A stretch of DNA of 36,002 bases from Flavobacteriales bacterium (GTDB lineage: Bacteria > Bacteroidota > Bacteroidia > Flavobacteriales_G > NORP312). Of this stretch, positions 24,693-34,204 are shown piece after piece. The notes beneath the pieces are model-generated. The model was not told the DNA's origin. It saw only the letters and a program-made list of their open reading frames with translations, and made no database searches. The translations under genes were made by a program, and so were the position numbers. The stretch covers positions 1 to 36,002 of the forward strand of contig JABHTA010000221.1 of assembly GCA_018669945.1 (NCBI GenBank). The letters are read 5' to 3'. Within the stretch, counting starts at the first letter, position 1. Every line of letters starts with the position of its first letter.

Positions 24693-25853
24693 TTGAATAA
24701 TATTCTAAAATATACTAAAGGTGATCGAGCGATTTGGCTTGTAGTACTGTTTTTGTCTATTATTTCAACCCTAGTAGTTTATACCTCTATTACCTCTTTG
24801 GCTTATCGTCATCATGATGGTAATACTTTTTATTATCTATTTCGTCATACTACATTCCTTATAATAGGGCTTGGTATTATGTATGGAATCCATAGAATTA
24901 AATACAGTTATTTTTCCCGAGTAGCGCAACTTGCATTATATATTTCAGTACCGTTATTGCTACTTACACTATTAATAGGTTCTAATTTGAATAATGCAAG
25001 CCGTTGGTTAGTGATTCCGGTTATTAATCAGTCATTCCAAACTTCCGATTTAGCAAAACTGTCACTGATAATGTACGTAGCGAGAATACTTTCCATTAGG
25101 CAAGATGTAATCAAGGATTTTAAGAAGGCATTTGTTCCAATAGTTTTACCAATTTTCGCAGTTTGTGGGTTGATATTTCCTGCTAACTTTTCCACTGCAG
25201 CTGTTCTTTTTACTGTTTGTTTGGTGTTGATGTTTATTGGTAGAATTAGTTTAAAACATATTGGCGCCATGATAGGTTCAGGAATCGTGGCAATTGGGTT
25301 AGCATTTTTATTAGCGATGTCAGTACCGGGATTGTTGCCAAGAATTGATACATGGATTGCAAGAATTGAAAATTTCTCTAGTGCAGATAGTAAAGGAAAT
25401 TATCAAGCCGAACAGTCTAAAATTGCAGTGGCTGCAGGTGGAATAACAGGAAAAGGTCCTGGTAAAAGTACGCAAAGAAATTTCTTGCCACATCCTTATT
25501 CCGACTTTATTTATGCTATAGTTTTAGAGGAGTATGGTTTGATAGGGGGTGTTACTGTTCTGATGCTATACCTTATTTTATTGTATCGAGCAGTACGTAT
25601 TGTTGTTAAGAGCCCCAAAGCATTTGGGGCGTTATTAGCTGTTGGGATAGCATTTATGCTTGTTTTTCAAGCCATGATTAACATGGCTGTTGCAGTTAAT
25701 CTATTTCCTGTTACCGGCCAGCCATTGCCAATGGTTAGTATGGGAGGTACGTCAATTTGGTTTACCTGTATTGCAATTGGAATTATCCTCAGTGTAAGTA
25801 GGGGGGTCGAACATGAATCAACCTTAAATAGGATGGCTCATGCAAAAATATAG
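24693..25853 (+). CDS. ftsW: Septal peptidoglycan polymerase (SEDS family) FtsW
   Basis: 386 residues with about ten membrane helices. SEDS signatures visible are SNLNNASRWLVIPVINQSFQTSDLAKLSL (about 88-115), LPHPYSDFIYAIVLEEYGLIGG and a C-terminal VTGQPLPMVSMGGTS. FtsW polymerises lipid II glycan strands together with FtsI. The start is TTG at 24693: an in-frame TGA lies just upstream, and the first ATG is some 60 codons in, beyond the first membrane helices. It follows the MurD-domain protein after 77 bases and overlaps murG by 14 bases. Confidence 0.93.
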   Translation: MNNILKYTKGDRAIWLVVLFLSIISTLVVYTSITSLAYRHHDGNTFYYLFRHTTFLIIGLGIMYGIHRIKYSYFSRVAQLALYISVPLLLLTLLIGSNLNNASRWLVIPVINQSFQTSDLAKLSLIMYVARILSIRQDVIKDFKKAFVPIVLPIFAVCGLIFPANFSTAAVLFTVCLVLMFIGRISLKHIGAMIGSGIVAIGLAFLLAMSVPGLLPRIDTWIARIENFSSADSKGNYQAEQSKIAVAAGGITGKGPGKSTQRNFLPHPYSDFIYAIVLEEYGLIGGVTVLMLYLILLYRAVRIVVKSPKAFGALLAVGIAFMLVFQAMINMAVAVNLFPVTGQPLPMVSMGGTSIWFTCIAIGIILSVSRGVEHESTLNRMAHAKI

Positions 25854-26943
25854 AGTTATCATTAGTGGTGGCGGTACAGGTGGTCACATATTTCCTGCAA
25901 TTGCTATCGCAAATGCTTTAAAAGCATTAAGCCCAAACATTGAAATACTGTTTATCGGTGCTGAAGGCAGAATGGAAATGGAAAAAGTTCCTGCCGCAGG
26001 TTATAATATTAAAGGTTTATGGATAAGTGGTTTGCAGCGAAGTTTAACGCTTAAGAACTTGAGTTTTCCATTCAAACTTATTAGTAGCCTATTTAAGGCA
26101 AAAAAAATATTAAAGCAGTTTAAGCCTGATGTTGCTGTTGGAGTTGGGGGTTATGCTAGCGGACCAATGTTACACGTAGCTGCTAAATCTGGAATACCAG
26201 CACTACTTCAAGAGCAAAATTCTTACCCTGGAATTACTAATAAGTTGTTAGCAAATAAGGTGCAAAAAATTTGTGTTGCCTATGATGGTATGGAACGCTT
26301 CTTTCCAAAAGAAAAAATCATGTTAACAGGCAACCCTGTTCGAAAAGATATCAGAAATTTGGATGGAAAAAAGGCCAGGGGAGTCGAATATTTCAAGATT
26401 GATCCTGACAAAAAAACACTTTTAATAATTGGTGGAAGCTTGGGCGCTCGAACAATCAACCTGGCAATTGAAGCTAGTTTAAATATATATGCTGAAAATG
26501 ACATTCAAGTCATATGGCAAACAGGAAAGGCATATTTCGAGAAGGCCAAGACGGCATGTGTCAAATATGCTGATAAGGGAATTTATGCTCACGAGTTTAT
26601 CTCAAAAATGGATTATGCTTATGCAGTGGCAGATTTTGTTGTTTCAAGATCAGGAGCTATTTCGGTGTCGGAATTGTGTTTGGTAAAAAGGCCTGTAATC
26701 CTTATTCCGTCGCCTAATGTAGCAGAAGACCATCAGACTAAAAACGCGATGGCCCTAGTAGTTCATAACGCTGCGTTGTTAGTAAAAGACTTTGAAGCTG
26801 TTGATAAACTTGCAAATGAAGTACTAAACTTATCCAATAATATAGAATTGCAAGAAAAATTGAAGCAAAATATAGCGCAGCTTGGCAAAGCTGATGCTGC
26901 TGAAGTTATTGCAAACGAAGTAATTTCTTTGATTGAAAAATGA
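25840..26943 (+). CDS. murG: Lipid II synthase, UDP-GlcNAc transferase MurG
   Basis: 367 residues. A GT-B glycosyltransferase with the N-terminal G-loop SGGGTGGHIFPAIAIA (8-23), a second loop GVGGYASGP, and the donor-site part IGGSLGARTIN, VSRSGAISVSELC and PSPNVAEDHQTKNA. It adds GlcNAc to lipid I on the inner face of the membrane. ATG lies inside the end of ftsW. The stop overlaps murC as ATGA. Confidence 0.96.
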   Translation: MQKYRVIISGGGTGGHIFPAIAIANALKALSPNIEILFIGAEGRMEMEKVPAAGYNIKGLWISGLQRSLTLKNLSFPFKLISSLFKAKKILKQFKPDVAVGVGGYASGPMLHVAAKSGIPALLQEQNSYPGITNKLLANKVQKICVAYDGMERFFPKEKIMLTGNPVRKDIRNLDGKKARGVEYFKIDPDKKTLLIIGGSLGARTINLAIEASLNIYAENDIQVIWQTGKAYFEKAKTACVKYADKGIYAHEFISKMDYAYAVADFVVSRSGAISVSELCLVKRPVILIPSPNVAEDHQTKNAMALVVHNAALLVKDFEAVDKLANEVLNLSNNIELQEKLKQNIAQLGKADAAEVIANEVISLIEK

Positions 26944-28289
26944 GCTTGGAAAAAATACATAAAGTATATTTTATCGGCGTCGGAGGCATTGGTATGAGTG
27001 CCTTAGCGCGCTATTTCATCGCTATCGGGAAAGAAGTTTTTGGGTATGATAAAACCGAAACTATTCTTACCAATCAATTAGAGAAAGAAGGTGTTAATAT
27101 TCATTACACAGATTCACCTTCGCTAATTCCTTCAGAGATTGATCTAGTTGTTTATACACCCGCTGTACCGCAAGACTTAAAAGAATACAAGCATTGTTGG
27201 GACAAAGGGTATGTGATGAAAAAGCGTTCAGAAGTTCTTGGTATCATAACTAATGAGTCTTTCACGTTAGCAGTAGCAGGAACTCATGGAAAGACAACTA
27301 CATCATCTATTTTGGCGCACCTACTTAAGCAGTCAATTGGGTGTAATGCCTTTTTGGGAGGAATTACAAAAAACTATGATTCGAATGTTTTACTTACAGA
27401 AAACACAGAAAACACTGTAGTTGAGGCAGACGAATATGACCGATCGTTTTTAGAACTTCATTCGAACATGGCAATAATAACTTCTATGGATGCTGATCAT
27501 TTAGATATTTATGGAGACCATTCTAAATTTCTAGAATCGTTCGAATTGTTTTCAAGTCAAATTAGCCCTGGTGGATCACTAATTCTGAATAAGCAACTAG
27601 AAAATAAACTGACTCCTGCATGTGATGTAATAACTTATTCTATATCAGAAAAGGCGGATTATTATCTTGAGAATATTAAAGTAGTTGATGGGTATTATGT
27701 ATTTAGCGTGCAGGCTCAATCTGGGTTGATTTCTGATATCAAGTTCGGATTGCCTGGCAGGCACAATGTTGAAAATGCGATTGCAGCAATTGCAGCAGCA
27801 GACCAACTGAAGGTTTCTCATCAAGAAATTAAATCGGCATTAGAGTCTTTTAAGGGAATCAAACGTAGATTTGAGTATATCATAAAAAAACACGATTTGG
27901 TATATATTGATGATTATGCTCATCACCCAGAAGAGCTAAAGGCGACTATTTCTTCTGTCAAGGAATTATACCCAAAAAACAAAATTACGGGTGTTTTTCA
28001 ACCGCATTTGTATAGTAGAACAAAGGACTTCGCAGACGATTTTGCTAAAAGTCTAGATTTGTTAAATGAGTTAATTCTGTTAGATATTTACCCTTCTAGA
28101 GAACAGCCAATCGAGGGGATTACTTCTGAAATGTTATTAAGAAAAGTAACGATTAAGAACAAATCCATTAGCACAAAAGCAGAATTGGTTTCGGAGTTAC
28201 GACAAAGAAAACTAGAGGTTTTGTTGACCATGGGTGCTGGAGATATTGATAAATTAGTGGAACCTATCAAAAACGAATTACTGAATTGA
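26940..28289 (+). CDS. murC: UDP-N-acetylmuramate:L-alanine ligase
   Basis: 449 residues with Mur ligase layout: HKVYFIGVGGIGMSALAR at the N-terminus, P-loop GTHGKTTTSS near 115-124, DADHLDIYGD and the C-terminal IDDYAHHPEELKAT. It adds L-Ala to UDP-MurNAc, the first peptide step. It starts in the murG stop and its own stop overlaps the ftsQ start (TTGA). Confidence 0.96.
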   Translation: MSLEKIHKVYFIGVGGIGMSALARYFIAIGKEVFGYDKTETILTNQLEKEGVNIHYTDSPSLIPSEIDLVVYTPAVPQDLKEYKHCWDKGYVMKKRSEVLGIITNESFTLAVAGTHGKTTTSSILAHLLKQSIGCNAFLGGITKNYDSNVLLTENTENTVVEADEYDRSFLELHSNMAIITSMDADHLDIYGDHSKFLESFELFSSQISPGGSLILNKQLENKLTPACDVITYSISEKADYYLENIKVVDGYYVFSVQAQSGLISDIKFGLPGRHNVENAIAAIAAADQLKVSHQEIKSALESFKGIKRRFEYIIKKHDLVYIDDYAHHPEELKATISSVKELYPKNKITGVFQPHLYSRTKDFADDFAKSLDLLNELILLDIYPSREQPIEGITSEMLLRKVTIKNKSISTKAELVSELRQRKLEVLLTMGAGDIDKLVEPIKNELLN

Positions 28290-29062
28290 GTAAAGTATTG
28301 AGCATATCATACTGGTTATTTATCATAGCGGTAATAATAGCACTGCTTGGTTTTGTAGAAAACAAAAACGTAGATGTAGTATGCCATAGCATGGAAATAT
28401 CAATCGATCGCCCTAATAAAAATTTCTTTGTGATGGAAGATGACGTCCGGAACATGGTCTTGAATTTAGGTTATGGTGAAGGAATGCGAATTGATCTAGT
28501 TGATGTTGCTCACCTAGAAAAATTATTGAATAACAATTCTTCAATAGGTTATGCAGAGGTGTATTCAACTATTGATGGAGTATTAAAAATTGAATTGAGT
28601 CAAAGAAACCCAATACTAAGAGTATTTACCGAATACGGAGATAGTTATTACATAGATGAAAATGGATGGATGATGCCGTTATCTGATAAGTTTACTTCAA
28701 GAGTTTTAGTAGCGAATGGAGCGGTAAAAACATCATTTTCTATGGGTTATGACATGAATATAATGGATTTAAAACAAGAAGATCAGAGGCTCAAAGATTT
28801 ATATCAATTGGCTTCGTTTATTAATAATGATAGTTTTTTGAAAGCGCAAATTGTGCAGATATATGTAAAAGAAAACGGAGATTTAGAATTGATACCAAGA
28901 GTTGGGAATCAAGAAATCATATTCGGAAAAGCGGAAAACATTAAACAAAAATTTGATAAGCTAATGGTTTTTTACAAGCAGGGGCTGAGTAAAACAGGTT
29001 GGAACGGATATAAGAGAATAAATTTAAAGTATAATAATCAGGTAGTTTGTACCAAAAAGTAA
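28286..29062 (+). CDS. ftsQ: Cell division protein FtsQ
   Basis: 258 residues: a short cytoplasmic N-terminus, one membrane segment ISYWLFIIAVIIALLGFV (about 7-24), then a periplasmic POTRA-like domain (MEISIDRPNKNFFVMEDDVRN) and the FtsQ part (IDENGWMMPLSDKFTSRVLVANG). FtsQ links FtsBL and FtsWI to the divisome. The start is TTG at 28286, overlapping the murC stop as TTGA; no ATG precedes the membrane segment. Position between murC and ftsA confirms the name. Confidence 0.9.
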   Translation: MSKVLSISYWLFIIAVIIALLGFVENKNVDVVCHSMEISIDRPNKNFFVMEDDVRNMVLNLGYGEGMRIDLVDVAHLEKLLNNNSSIGYAEVYSTIDGVLKIELSQRNPILRVFTEYGDSYYIDENGWMMPLSDKFTSRVLVANGAVKTSFSMGYDMNIMDLKQEDQRLKDLYQLASFINNDSFLKAQIVQIYVKENGDLELIPRVGNQEIIFGKAENIKQKFDKLMVFYKQGLSKTGWNGYKRINLKYNNQVVCTKK

Positions 29063-29066
29063 CCTT

Positions 29067-30347
29067 ATGGAAGAAGGATCAGAAATCGTTGTAAGTTTAG
29101 ATATCGGCACTACAAAAATTGTTTGTATGGTGGGGCGTAAAAACGAATTCGGTAAATTGGAAATTTTAGGAATGGGCAAAACCGAATCTGTTGGTGTTAC
29201 TCGCGGAGTGGTCTCTCACATAACCCCTACAGTGCATGCGATTGAAAAAGCTGTAGCAGAAGCTGAAGCTAAATCAGGTGTTGAAATTAATGTCGTTAAT
29301 GTTGGCATAGCTGGCCAGCACATTAAGAGTATTCAACATAGAGGTATACGAACTAGAAATAGTTTGGATGAAGAGATTTCTCAAGGAGACATAGATCATT
29401 TAATTGATGATATGTATAAGCTGGTAATGCTTCCAGGAGAAGAGATAATTCACGTACTTCCGCAAGAGTATATTGTAGATAACGAACAAGGTATTAGAGA
29501 CCCTATTGGTATGTCAGGTATTCGTTTGGAAGCAAATTTTCACATCATAACAGGACAAATGGCCGCCGCAAAAAATATTTATAAATGTGTTCGTAAGGCG
29601 GGACTCGAAGTTGCTGAATTAACATTAGAACCTTTAGCATCGTCAGAGGCAGTTTTAAATGATGAAGAAAAAGAAGCTGGTGTTGTATTGGTTGATATTG
29701 GCGGTGGAACCACTGATGTAGCTATTTTTCAAGATGGAATCATCCGTCATACTGCTGTGATACCATTTGGGGGTAACATCATATCTGAAGATATCAAAGA
29801 AGGGTGCACAATTATTAAGAAGCAAGCGGAGCTGTTAAAAGTGAAATTTGGTTCGGCACTAGCCAGTGAAAATCAAGATAATGATATTGTTGCTATACCT
29901 GGTTTGAGAGGACGTGAACCAAAGGAGATTTCATTGAAAAACTTGGCACATATCATACAGGCAAGAATGGAAGAAATTATAGAGCAAGTGTATTACGAAA
30001 TAAAGAATTCTGGTTTCGAGAAAAAGCTAATTGCAGGATTGGTTGTAACAGGCGGTGGGTCTCAGCTAAAACATGTAACTCAGTTGTTTGAATACATGAC
30101 TGGTATGGATACCAGAATAGGATACCCTACAGAACATCTTGCTTCAGGAGCTGAGGAGATTACTAGCCCAATGTACTCTACTGGTGTTGGTCTAGTGATT
30201 AAAGGTTTTGAGTATAGCGCAAGACATGCGAGAAGTACTTCTTCGGTGACAATGCATTCAAAGAAAAGTAAAGGAAGTTTTTTCGATAAAATACTTGATA
30301 AGAGCAAGGTTTGGTTCGAAGAAGATGCCGATCACGATAATAGTTAA
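29067..30347 (+). CDS. ftsA: Actin-like divisome protein FtsA
   Basis: 426 residues. Actin-fold ATPase motifs: VVSLDIGTTKIVCMVG (9-24), VVLVDIGGGTTDVAIF in the middle, and LVVTGGGSQLKHV. The SHS2/1C domain region SVGVTRGVVSHI follows the first strand. The C-terminus has the expected amphipathic membrane-binding helix (SFFDKILDKSKVWFEE) followed by an acidic tail. FtsA tethers FtsZ filaments to the membrane. Four bases after ftsQ, 31 before ftsZ. Confidence 0.96.
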   Translation: MEEGSEIVVSLDIGTTKIVCMVGRKNEFGKLEILGMGKTESVGVTRGVVSHITPTVHAIEKAVAEAEAKSGVEINVVNVGIAGQHIKSIQHRGIRTRNSLDEEISQGDIDHLIDDMYKLVMLPGEEIIHVLPQEYIVDNEQGIRDPIGMSGIRLEANFHIITGQMAAAKNIYKCVRKAGLEVAELTLEPLASSEAVLNDEEKEAGVVLVDIGGGTTDVAIFQDGIIRHTAVIPFGGNIISEDIKEGCTIIKKQAELLKVKFGSALASENQDNDIVAIPGLRGREPKEISLKNLAHIIQARMEEIIEQVYYEIKNSGFEKKLIAGLVVTGGGSQLKHVTQLFEYMTGMDTRIGYPTEHLASGAEEITSPMYSTGVGLVIKGFEYSARHARSTSSVTMHSKKSKGSFFDKILDKSKVWFEEDADHDNS

Positions 30348-30378
30348 TAACATATAGTAACCCATAAAACCCATTATT

Positions 30379-32145
30379 ATGCAATTCGATTTACCAAAAG
30401 ATCAGTCATCCATCATTAAGGTGTTTGGCATTGGCGGAGGCGGAAGCAACGCAGTAAACCATATGTACAAACAAGGAATCAAAGGTGTTGATTTTGTAAT
30501 TTGTAATACTGATAATCAAGCGTTAGACATAAGCCCAGTGCCGTTAAAAATTCAATTAGGAAGTAGTCTTACTAATGGAAGAGGTGCCGGTTCTATTCCA
30601 GAAGTAGGTAAGAATGCCGCGATTGAAGATATTGAACAAATAAGAGAAATTTTATCCAAGAATACTAAGATGGTATTTATTACTGCTGGTATGGGTGGCG
30701 GAACGGGAACAGGTGCAGCGCCAGTCATTGCGCAAGTTGCAAAAGAGATGGGGATTCTTACAGTTGGTATTGTGACCATGCCATTTTTGTTTGAAGGACG
30801 AAAACGAAAACTGCAAGCCTCTGAAGGTATTGAAACAATGCGCCAATGCGTTGATACCTTATTAGTAATAAACAATGATAAGCTCCGAGAGATGTTCGGT
30901 AATCTTAGTTTAAGGGATGCCTTCGAACAAGCAGATAACGTGTTAACCACTGCGGCAAAAGGTATAGCCGAAGTAATAACAGTAACAGGTGCAATCAATG
31001 TCGATTTCGAAGACGTAAGTACTGTAATGAAAGATAGTGGTGTAGCTATTATGGGTTCGGCTACTGCTACTGGAGAAGATAGAGCAGAAAAGTCCGTAGC
31101 TCATGCTTTAGCGTCACCATTGTTAAATGATAACAATATTGATGGGGCTAATTATGTGTTATTGAATATCACTTATGGTGAACAGGAAATCATGATGGAT
31201 GAAATAGCAGATATTACAGATTACATTCAAGCCGAAGCGGGTAATTCTGCCGATGTTATATGGGGTCATGGATATGATGAAACTCTTGGCGATTCTATTT
31301 GTGTTACAGTTATCGCAACGGGATTCTCTTCAACTCCAGACACAGGAGAAATTAGAGAAGTTCAGAAGAAGGTGGTTAGCCTTGAAGCTGATGTGCCTAT
31401 CAGTTTGACTCAGCCAATTAAAAATCCAGTATCACTTGGAGAGCAAGAAACTTCAGTTCAGCAAGATGAATCAAAAGAAGAAGAACCATATATGGTTAAT
31501 CCATCAGAATCATCTCAAAAGGAAATGTCATTTGATATTACGAACTCTAATTCCGTTGAAGCGGAGCCTGTTAATGATGATGTTACAGATGAAACACCAA
31601 TTAATGAAACTCCAGTTGCAGAAGTAAAAGAATCTCCGGATCAAACATGGGATTTTTCTGGACCTTCTATACCAACATCTACATGGACTCCTGATTTAAC
31701 TGACGAATCAACAGACAACATCAAATCAGATGAAAAAGTTGAAAATACTGCCTGGGAACCTTTTATGAAGGAAACAGACGAAGTAACATCGATAGAGGAA
31801 TCTTCTACCGCAGAATCGCCGACGCCTGATCCTGAAAAGAGCTACGAAGAACCTTACTTAAAGCAAGAAGCTACTGCGGTTACTCCAGAAGAACAGCAAG
31901 CTCGTTCTTCTGATCGAATTGGTAAATTAAAGGAGCTTAGTATGCGTTTAAGAACTCCATCTGGAATTGCTGATATGGAAAATGAACCAGCGTACAAAAG
32001 AAGACAGGTAGAGCTTGATGATGTGGAGCACTCTTCTGATTCACAAGCATCTCGTTATACTTTAAGAGAAGATACTGGTGTTGATGGTGAAAATAGGACA
32101 ACGCTAAACGACAACAATTCGTTTTTACATGATAATGTAGATTAA
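30379..32145 (+). CDS. ftsZ: Cell division GTPase FtsZ with long acidic linker
   Basis: 588 residues, some 200 longer than E. coli FtsZ. The GTPase core (1-320) has FGIGGGGSNAVNHM, the tubulin signature GGGTGTG (106-112) and the T7-loop region INVDFEDVSTVM. Residues about 335-520 are a low-complexity acidic linker rich in Glu, Asp, Ser, Pro and Thr. The C-terminal tail is conserved-looking: RIGKLKELSMRLR, PAYKRRQVELDD and the ending NSFLHDNVD. This tail is expected to bind FtsA. It is the last gene of the cluster and is followed by a strong hairpin terminator. Confidence 0.97.
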   Translation: MQFDLPKDQSSIIKVFGIGGGGSNAVNHMYKQGIKGVDFVICNTDNQALDISPVPLKIQLGSSLTNGRGAGSIPEVGKNAAIEDIEQIREILSKNTKMVFITAGMGGGTGTGAAPVIAQVAKEMGILTVGIVTMPFLFEGRKRKLQASEGIETMRQCVDTLLVINNDKLREMFGNLSLRDAFEQADNVLTTAAKGIAEVITVTGAINVDFEDVSTVMKDSGVAIMGSATATGEDRAEKSVAHALASPLLNDNNIDGANYVLLNITYGEQEIMMDEIADITDYIQAEAGNSADVIWGHGYDETLGDSICVTVIATGFSSTPDTGEIREVQKKVVSLEADVPISLTQPIKNPVSLGEQETSVQQDESKEEEPYMVNPSESSQKEMSFDITNSNSVEAEPVNDDVTDETPINETPVAEVKESPDQTWDFSGPSIPTSTWTPDLTDESTDNIKSDEKVENTAWEPFMKETDEVTSIEESSTAESPTPDPEKSYEEPYLKQEATAVTPEEQQARSSDRIGKLKELSMRLRTPSGIADMENEPAYKRRQVELDDVEHSSDSQASRYTLREDTGVDGENRTTLNDNNSFLHDNVD

Positions 32146-32173
32146 TAAGTTACGAGACTTGGGTCTAAAATTT

Positions 32174-32210
32174 AAAGCCCAAAGTTGTTAACTTTGGGCT
32201 TTTTAATTTT
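32174..32210 (+). terminator. Rho-independent terminator of the dcw cluster
   Basis: A perfect 13-bp inverted repeat (arm AAAGCCCAAAGTT at 32174-32186, mirrored at 32190-32202) with a 3-base loop, followed by TTTTAATTTT. It sits 28 bases after the ftsZ stop and 13 before the yqeY-like start. Confidence 0.85.
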
Positions 32211-32222
32211 CATATCAAAACT

Positions 32223-32675
32223 ATGAGTTTAACAGATCAAATCAACGGAGATATTAAGAAGGCAATGCTTGCTAGAGAAAAAGACAAGCTAGATGCGTTA
32301 AGAGCCGTTAAATCAGCCTTGTTACTTGCCGGAACAGAAAAAGGAGCTGATGGTAGTGTTTCTGATGAGGTAGCTTTTAAAGTGCTTCAAAAGTTAGTTA
32401 AACAACGTAAAGACGCAGCGGCTATTTACACAGAACAAAACCGCAACGATTTGGCCGAACCAGAATTATATCAAGCGGATATAATAAGTAAATATCTTCC
32501 TGCCCAAATGGGAGAAGAAGCGGTCAAACAAGTTATCCAACAAATTATTGAAAGAACTGGTGCCAGCTCTCCATCAGATATGGGAAAAGTGATGGGGCCT
32601 GCTATGGGGCAACTGCAGGGTAAAGCCGAAGGAAAATTAATTTCTAGTGTGGTAAAAGAGTTGCTCGCAATATGA
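32223..32675 (+). CDS. GatB/YqeY domain-containing protein
   Basis: 150 residues, all helical. The N-terminus MSLTDQINGDIKKAMLAREKDKLDALRAVKSAL and the C-terminal half with ADIISKYLPAQM, GASSPSDMGKVMGPAMGQL and GKAEGKLISSVVKELL match the YqeY family. That family is related to the C-terminal tRNA-contacting domain of the GatB amidotransferase subunit. It has no amidotransferase catalytic part; a tRNA-linked role is only presumed. It lies after the ftsZ terminator and so needs its own promoter or readthrough; a near-match TAATTTTC sits at 32204-32211. Confidence 0.92.
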   Translation: MSLTDQINGDIKKAMLAREKDKLDALRAVKSALLLAGTEKGADGSVSDEVAFKVLQKLVKQRKDAAAIYTEQNRNDLAEPELYQADIISKYLPAQMGEEAVKQVIQQIIERTGASSPSDMGKVMGPAMGQLQGKAEGKLISSVVKELLAI

Positions 32676-32821
32676 CAACAAAAGCTTTGTGCTAATTTTT
32701 CTAGTGAGTATTAGCGTTAATATTTAGTATGAATAATCATAGACCATTAATATTTTTAAAGTAAACTTTACACATAAAGTAAATGCGAAGTAAACTATTA
32801 TTTCCTTAGTAGATATGGAAT

Positions 32822-34102
32822 TTATTGTCGCTCAATTCGAATAGCCTTAGAAACACTAATAAGCTCACCATTATAGAAGGCAATAACAAAGGCGTCACTG
32901 AGACCAATAGATCTAATCTTTATCTTTATTTCTTCAACTTGTTGATAGTTGTAAAAAATACCTGTTCTATATCTGTAAAGTCCTCCGGCAATAGATTGAC
33001 CATTTATCGGATAAAGTCCCTTGTAAATATCGTATTCCGAAGGTATTAGCTGCTTGTGATATAAACCTAATTGGACGCTATATATTAGGCCATCAGGAAA
33101 AGGTTGGTCAACAGGAATTGGATTATTTTCATTGTAATACCCTTCTTTGCCAAAAGAAAAAATACTTGTACTATTGGAGTCGGACTTTATATATCCATCT
33201 CGTTTTGCATATTCTGCTAGTTGTTCACGTATGCTTTTCAGTTTACTTTCGGCGCCATTTCTTTTGTCTGCAAGAAGCTCTTTTTGAGCTTTAGCTATGT
33301 CAATTTCATTTTGTATTTTTTGTCTTTCTTCATCAGTGTTAGCATTTGCAAGATCCTTTAGTAATTGGTCGATTATTTGTTGTTTTGTGGCCATTCTTTT
33401 TTCGTACATCTCAACAATCGTAGTATATGTGGCCTCATCCACTTCTATTCTTCTGATTCGATTCAATTCTTCTGCAGATAGTGGTGATGCATTATCACCA
33501 CCTCCTTCAATGATTCCCGAATTACTGATTATTGTTTCAAATATAGTATCACATGGCGGGCAGACTGGACATGGCGTATTAGCAGATAAACCATCATTTA
33601 CGACTAAAACGTCTTCTGCTAATTCTCCATAAAAATAGATAGATGCATTATAGGAATCGATAGTAGCATCGCCGAGCCAAAAAATACAGAGATCGTATGT
33701 ATTACGTTTTTCGTTAGGTGAGGATGATCCGATTATGGAATTTAATGATTCTTGGGCCTCATGTAATCTTTTTAATGATTTTTTCATATAGGATTTAGCA
33801 ACAACACTTGTGTCGTTAGCAGTTTCGATGGCTTTTTCTCCAAATTCAATTGCTTTTTGTGTGTTGAAAGATATCGAGTCTGAAAAGCTATCTATGTTTT
33901 CCTTTCCAAAAAAGAGCTTTTCTGAAAAATGCATTGCTTTAGAAGAGTATTTTGCACTTATCACTGCGAAATTTTTAGCATCCCCATTAATAAAATACTG
34001 TTTTTCAAGATTGAAATAGTTATTTTGGGCAACCGTTAAGCCATATGACGCCATAAAAATGGCGAACAACATCATACTCTTAATATTTCTTTTCAAATTC
34101 AT
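32822..34102 (-). CDS. Secreted coiled-coil protein with C-terminal SPOR-like domain
   Basis: 426 residues. A signal peptide (MNLKRNIKSMMLFAIFMASY..., cut after VAQ near 26) precedes a helical region (27-165) that may be repeat-like. A Cys-rich CPVCPPC motif is at 178-184, a long charged coiled coil at about 225-300 (KDLANANTDEERQKIQNEID), and the C-terminal domain at 338-415 (IYSVQLGLYHKQL, GLYRYRTGIFYNYQQVEE, GLSDAFVIAFYNGE). That last pattern is a SPOR-like fold frequent in Bacteroidota envelope proteins, where it may bind peptidoglycan. It is periplasmic or anchored to the outer membrane; the function is unknown. It is divergent from the repeat protein across 177 bases. Confidence 0.8.
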   Translation of the reverse strand: MNLKRNIKSMMLFAIFMASYGLTVAQNNYFNLEKQYFINGDAKNFAVISAKYSSKAMHFSEKLFFGKENIDSFSDSISFNTQKAIEFGEKAIETANDTSVVAKSYMKKSLKRLHEAQESLNSIIGSSSPNEKRNTYDLCIFWLGDATIDSYNASIYFYGELAEDVLVVNDGLSANTPCPVCPPCDTIFETIISNSGIIEGGGDNASPLSAEELNRIRRIEVDEATYTTIVEMYEKRMATKQQIIDQLLKDLANANTDEERQKIQNEIDIAKAQKELLADKRNGAESKLKSIREQLAEYAKRDGYIKSDSNSTSIFSFGKEGYYNENNPIPVDQPFPDGLIYSVQLGLYHKQLIPSEYDIYKGLYPINGQSIAGGLYRYRTGIFYNYQQVEEIKIKIRSIGLSDAFVIAFYNGELISVSKAIRIERQ

Positions 34103-34204
34103 TAATTTATTAATTAAAGAACAAATTACGTCTTTTTTACTGATAAATCATTCATAAAAAAAGGTAAATTACAGTTAAAATCTATTTTATAAAATAAATT
34201 TTCT

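Noticed and set aside
30552-30998. Long open frame antisense to ftsZ
   Set aside because: It lies wholly within the highly conserved GTPase core and follows from its codon composition; there is no recognisable domain.
32676-32700. Possible terminator hairpin after the yqeY-like gene
   Set aside because: The AAAGCTTT palindrome has an imperfect and very short stem; the following T-run is weak.
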